From RGIG250 sp964540025 (GTDB lineage: Bacteria; Bacillota; Negativicutes; Selenomonadales; Selenomonadaceae), in contig CAZIKQ010000038.1 of NCBI GenBank assembly GCA_964540025.1, positions 1 through 17,488 of the forward strand: a DNA stretch of 17,488 nt. The letters run 5' to 3'. The notes beneath the pieces were generated by a model. That model made no database searches. It was not told the origin of the DNA and worked only from the letters and a program-made list of their open reading frames with translations. Position numbers and translations under genes: made by a program. Shown piece by piece: positions 15,712 to 17,488 of this stretch (positions are counted from its first letter, which is position 1; the number at the start of each line of letters is the position of its first letter).

Positions 15712-15915
15712 GTGGCTCGTAAAACGGGAACAGCCTCGACCCTGCGCTGGTCGGATGAGCAGAAGGAAAAGATGCGCCTGATTGCCGAGGCACACCGCCG
15801 TTCTTTGAATCGGGAAATTGAAGTGGCTATTGCCGAGTACATTGCTGATTATGAGAGGAAAAACGGACAGATTGACATTGAGCTGGGGCCTCAGCAGCTG
15901 AGCTTGTTTAAGTGA
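15712..15915 (+). CDS. Small ribbon-helix-helix (Arc/CopG-like) protein
   Basis: A 67-residue protein. A short strand-like stretch STLRWS is followed by two predicted helices, DEQKEKMRLIAEAHRRS and LNREIEVAIAEYIADYERK, which is the pattern of Arc/MetJ-type ribbon-helix-helix DNA-binding proteins. The C-terminal tail GQIDIELGPQQLSLFK is unlike the core. I prefer the GTG at 15712 (GGATGG at 15699-15704, seven bases upstream). A TTG at 15697 has AAGGA directly adjacent, with no spacing. Such proteins act as dimers, as repressors or as antitoxins. No toxin-like ORF follows, since dnaB begins 28 bases later, so a stand-alone regulator is more likely. The 116 bases between lonC and this gene show no clear promoter or terminator. 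Confidence 0.72.
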   Translation: MARKTGTASTLRWSDEQKEKMRLIAEAHRRSLNREIEVAIAEYIADYERKNGQIDIELGPQQLSLFK

Positions 15916-15943
15916 CTGCCCTGCGGCAGAGTTTGGAGTTCTT

Positions 15944-17317
15944 ATGGCAGAACGAAGTATGCCTCAAAACATTGAAGCGGAGAAAGCCGTCCTCGGCTCC
16001 ATGCTGATAAACGATGAAGCCGTTGCAAAGGTGGCGGAGATCATTTCGGCTGAGGATTTTTACCGGGAAGCCCACAGGCTTGTTTTTAATGCCATGATGT
16101 CCCTTTTTGACAAGCGCAGATTGGGCAGCTTTGACATTACTAACGACACCGAAGGCGTGGACATGGTCACGGTAGTGGAGGAGCTGCGCAAACGGGACGA
16201 GCTTGACAGGGCAGGGGGCATTGCCTACATCACATCCCTGGCAGAGGCCGTGCCCTCGGCAGCCAACGTGCTTTATTACGCAAACATCGTCAGAGAAAAA
16301 TCTCTCCTTCGTCACCTGATCAACGCGGCGGCGGAGATTGAGGGCACAGCCTACGAAGACGCCGGTAACGTGGATGAAATCCTGGACGAGGCGGAGAAGA
16401 AAATTCTGGCTGTTTCCATGAATGAGAATAAGGGAGCCTTTACCCCCATTCATGACGTTCTCATGACAACCTTCGACCAGATAGACGAACGGGCCCGCCG
16501 GGCGAATAAGCGAAGCGGCATAACCGGGATACCCTCCGGCTTCAACGCCCTCGACCGGCTGACTGCAGGCTGGCAGCCATCTGACCTGGTAATTATTGCC
16601 GCCCGGCCATCTATGGGCAAAACCGCCTTTGTCCTCAACGTGGCCGCTCATGTAGCGGCCCGAGAGAACAAGACGGTGGCCTTCTTCTCCCTTGAAATGA
16701 GCAAGGAACAGCTGGTCAATCGCATGCTTTGCGCCGAAGGAAATATTGACTCCCAGCATCTAAGAGTCGGTGAACTGAACGATGAAGACTGGCAGCGCCT
16801 GCTTCAGGCGGCGGATAAATTATCTTCGGCCCCCCTGTTTATAGATGAAACCCCGGGCATCACAGTCATGGAGCTTCGCAGCAAAGCGCGGCGGCTGAAG
16901 GCGGAGCACGGCCTGTCCATGATCATAATTGATTACCTTCAGCTCATGCAGGGAAGACCTTCAAAAAACAGCGACAATCGACAGCAGGAGATAAGCGAGA
17001 TCTCCCGTTCCCTGAAAGCCCTTGCCCGGGAGCTTCATGTGCCGGTCATTGCCCTTTCCCAGCTGTCCCGGGGCGTTGAGTCAAGGACCAAGAAAATTCC
17101 TATGCTCAGCGACCTGAGAGAATCAGGAGCGCTGGAGCAGGATGCAGATATCGTCATGTTCCTGTACAGGGATGATTATTACGACAAAGAGACCGAGCGA
17201 AAGAACATCACGGACGTTATAATCGCAAAGCACCGCAATGGTCCTGTAGACAAAATATCCTTATTTTTCAACAAGGAATTTACCAAATTCTCAAATCTGG
17301 AGATGGGCGAAGAATGA
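15944..17317 (+). CDS. dnaB: Replicative DNA helicase DnaB
   Basis: DnaB (DnaC in Bacillus naming) is the hexameric 5'-3' helicase of the replication fork. The 457 residues contain the N-terminal primase-interacting domain (PQNIEAEKAVLGSMLI at 7-22) and the RecA-like motor with Walker A ARPSMGKTAF (220-229), FFSLEMSKEQL (247-257), Walker B IIIDYLQLM (327-335) and SQLSRGVESR (372-381), plus DLRESGALEQDADIV. The N-terminal domain seems to carry about 11 extra residues (RRLGSFDITND, about 58-68) where most homologues have a short GEP-type turn. The motor looks complete. ATG 15944 has GGAG (15934-15937) six bases upstream. This is the last gene of the unit starting at yybS. Confidence 0.96.
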   Translation: MAERSMPQNIEAEKAVLGSMLINDEAVAKVAEIISAEDFYREAHRLVFNAMMSLFDKRRLGSFDITNDTEGVDMVTVVEELRKRDELDRAGGIAYITSLAEAVPSAANVLYYANIVREKSLLRHLINAAAEIEGTAYEDAGNVDEILDEAEKKILAVSMNENKGAFTPIHDVLMTTFDQIDERARRANKRSGITGIPSGFNALDRLTAGWQPSDLVIIAARPSMGKTAFVLNVAAHVAARENKTVAFFSLEMSKEQLVNRMLCAEGNIDSQHLRVGELNDEDWQRLLQAADKLSSAPLFIDETPGITVMELRSKARRLKAEHGLSMIIIDYLQLMQGRPSKNSDNRQQEISEISRSLKALARELHVPVIALSQLSRGVESRTKKIPMLSDLRESGALEQDADIVMFLYRDDYYDKETERKNITDVIIAKHRNGPVDKISLFFNKEFTKFSNLEMGEE

Positions 17318-17355
17318 AAGAGCGCCAGGAATTTTACAAAAATGCAAAAACCGTG

Positions 17356-17384
17356 TTGACAAAAGGGTAATACTGAGTTATCAT
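17356..17384 (+). promoter_or_regulatory. Near-consensus promoter, probably of an rRNA operon
   Basis: A perfect TTGACA (17356-17361) and TATCAT (17379-17384) are spaced by 17 bases. No ORF follows in the remaining ~100 bases. The downstream antiterminator-like element makes a stable RNA operon the best guess. Confidence 0.75.
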
Positions 17385-17395
17385 ATATAAGCTGA

Positions 17396-17458
17396 CTCAC
17401 GCAAGTGAGGAAGCGGACAGGCTTGAACAGAGCCGGGTGTTCTCTGAAAACTGAACAA
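17396..17458 (+). promoter_or_regulatory. Stable-RNA leader with boxB-like hairpin and boxA-like antiterminator element
   Basis: A 5-bp stem with a GCAA tetraloop (CTCAC-GCAA-GTGAG, 17396-17409) lies just after the expected transcription start. It is followed by TGTTCTCTGAAAACTGAACA (17438-17457), which closely resembles the boxA/TGTTCTTTGAAAACT element in rRNA leaders and spacers of Firmicutes. The 16S gene itself would lie beyond the window and is not seen. Confidence 0.6.
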
Positions 17459-17488
17459 TGCAGCAAACATGAATCACTTTGAAAAAAG

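Noticed and set aside
15712..15915. Toxin-antitoxin pair with the ribbon-helix-helix protein as antitoxin
   Set aside because: There is no small toxin gene beside it: lonC lies upstream and dnaB follows after 28 bases.

Overview
The window looks like a chromosomal segment of a Gram-positive-lineage bacterium (Firmicutes/Bacillota). Supporting signs are the order yybS-gdpP-rplI-lonC-dnaB, a LonC-type protease (a family associated with spore-forming clostridia and relatives), a PdtaS/PdtaR (ANTAR) two-component pair, strong GGAGG-type ribosome binding sites, and a TGTTCTCTGAAAACTG element of the kind found in Firmicutes rRNA leaders. The AlgI/AlgJ-type acetylation genes and the fairly GC-rich coding style would fit the diderm Negativicutes (Sporomusa/Selenomonas-like). 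That placement is an inference from gene order and recalled families, not a search result.

Layout. (1) 1-3410, all plus strand: the 3' part of rimI, tsaD (t6A tRNA modification), then a sensor histidine kinase and its ANTAR response regulator, tightly packed as one likely transcription unit. (2) 3411-6738: a cassette with its own extended -10 promoter, an AlgJ/AlgX-like O-acetyltransferase gene broken by one extra base in a run of eight C, and an intact AlgI-like MBOAT acyltransferase. Its codon choice (GCG-rich alanine, CGC arginine) differs from the housekeeping genes on both sides, which suggests acquisition by transfer. (3) 6739-8555: monocistronic thrC with a candidate promoter overlapping a palindrome, ended by a strong terminator. 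(4) 8562-10055, minus strand: an orphan ClpX-family unfoldase gene converging on thrC, with its own terminator and promoter. (5) 10085-17317, plus strand: a strong promoter followed by yybS (DUF2232), gdpP (c-di-AMP phosphodiesterase), rplI, lonC, a 67-residue ribbon-helix-helix protein and dnaB. (6) 17318-17488: a near-consensus promoter and antiterminator-like leader, probably of an rRNA operon starting just beyond the window.

How the genes work together. Most are housekeeping: tRNA modification and ribosomal protein acetylation, threonine synthesis, protein quality control (ClpX, LonC), c-di-AMP turnover, ribosome (L9) and replication (DnaB). The clearest accessory module is the surface O-acetylation pair: an AlgI-like membrane protein would pass acetyl groups across the membrane to an AlgJ-like SGNH enzyme that modifies an exported glycan. 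The C8 tract in the AlgJ-like gene is the most interesting signal. It could be a phase-variation switch of surface acetylation, a recent inactivating mutation or a sequencing error, and the sequence alone cannot decide. I see no phage, insertion sequence, CRISPR array or tRNA gene. I did not find a clearly new defence or metabolic system.
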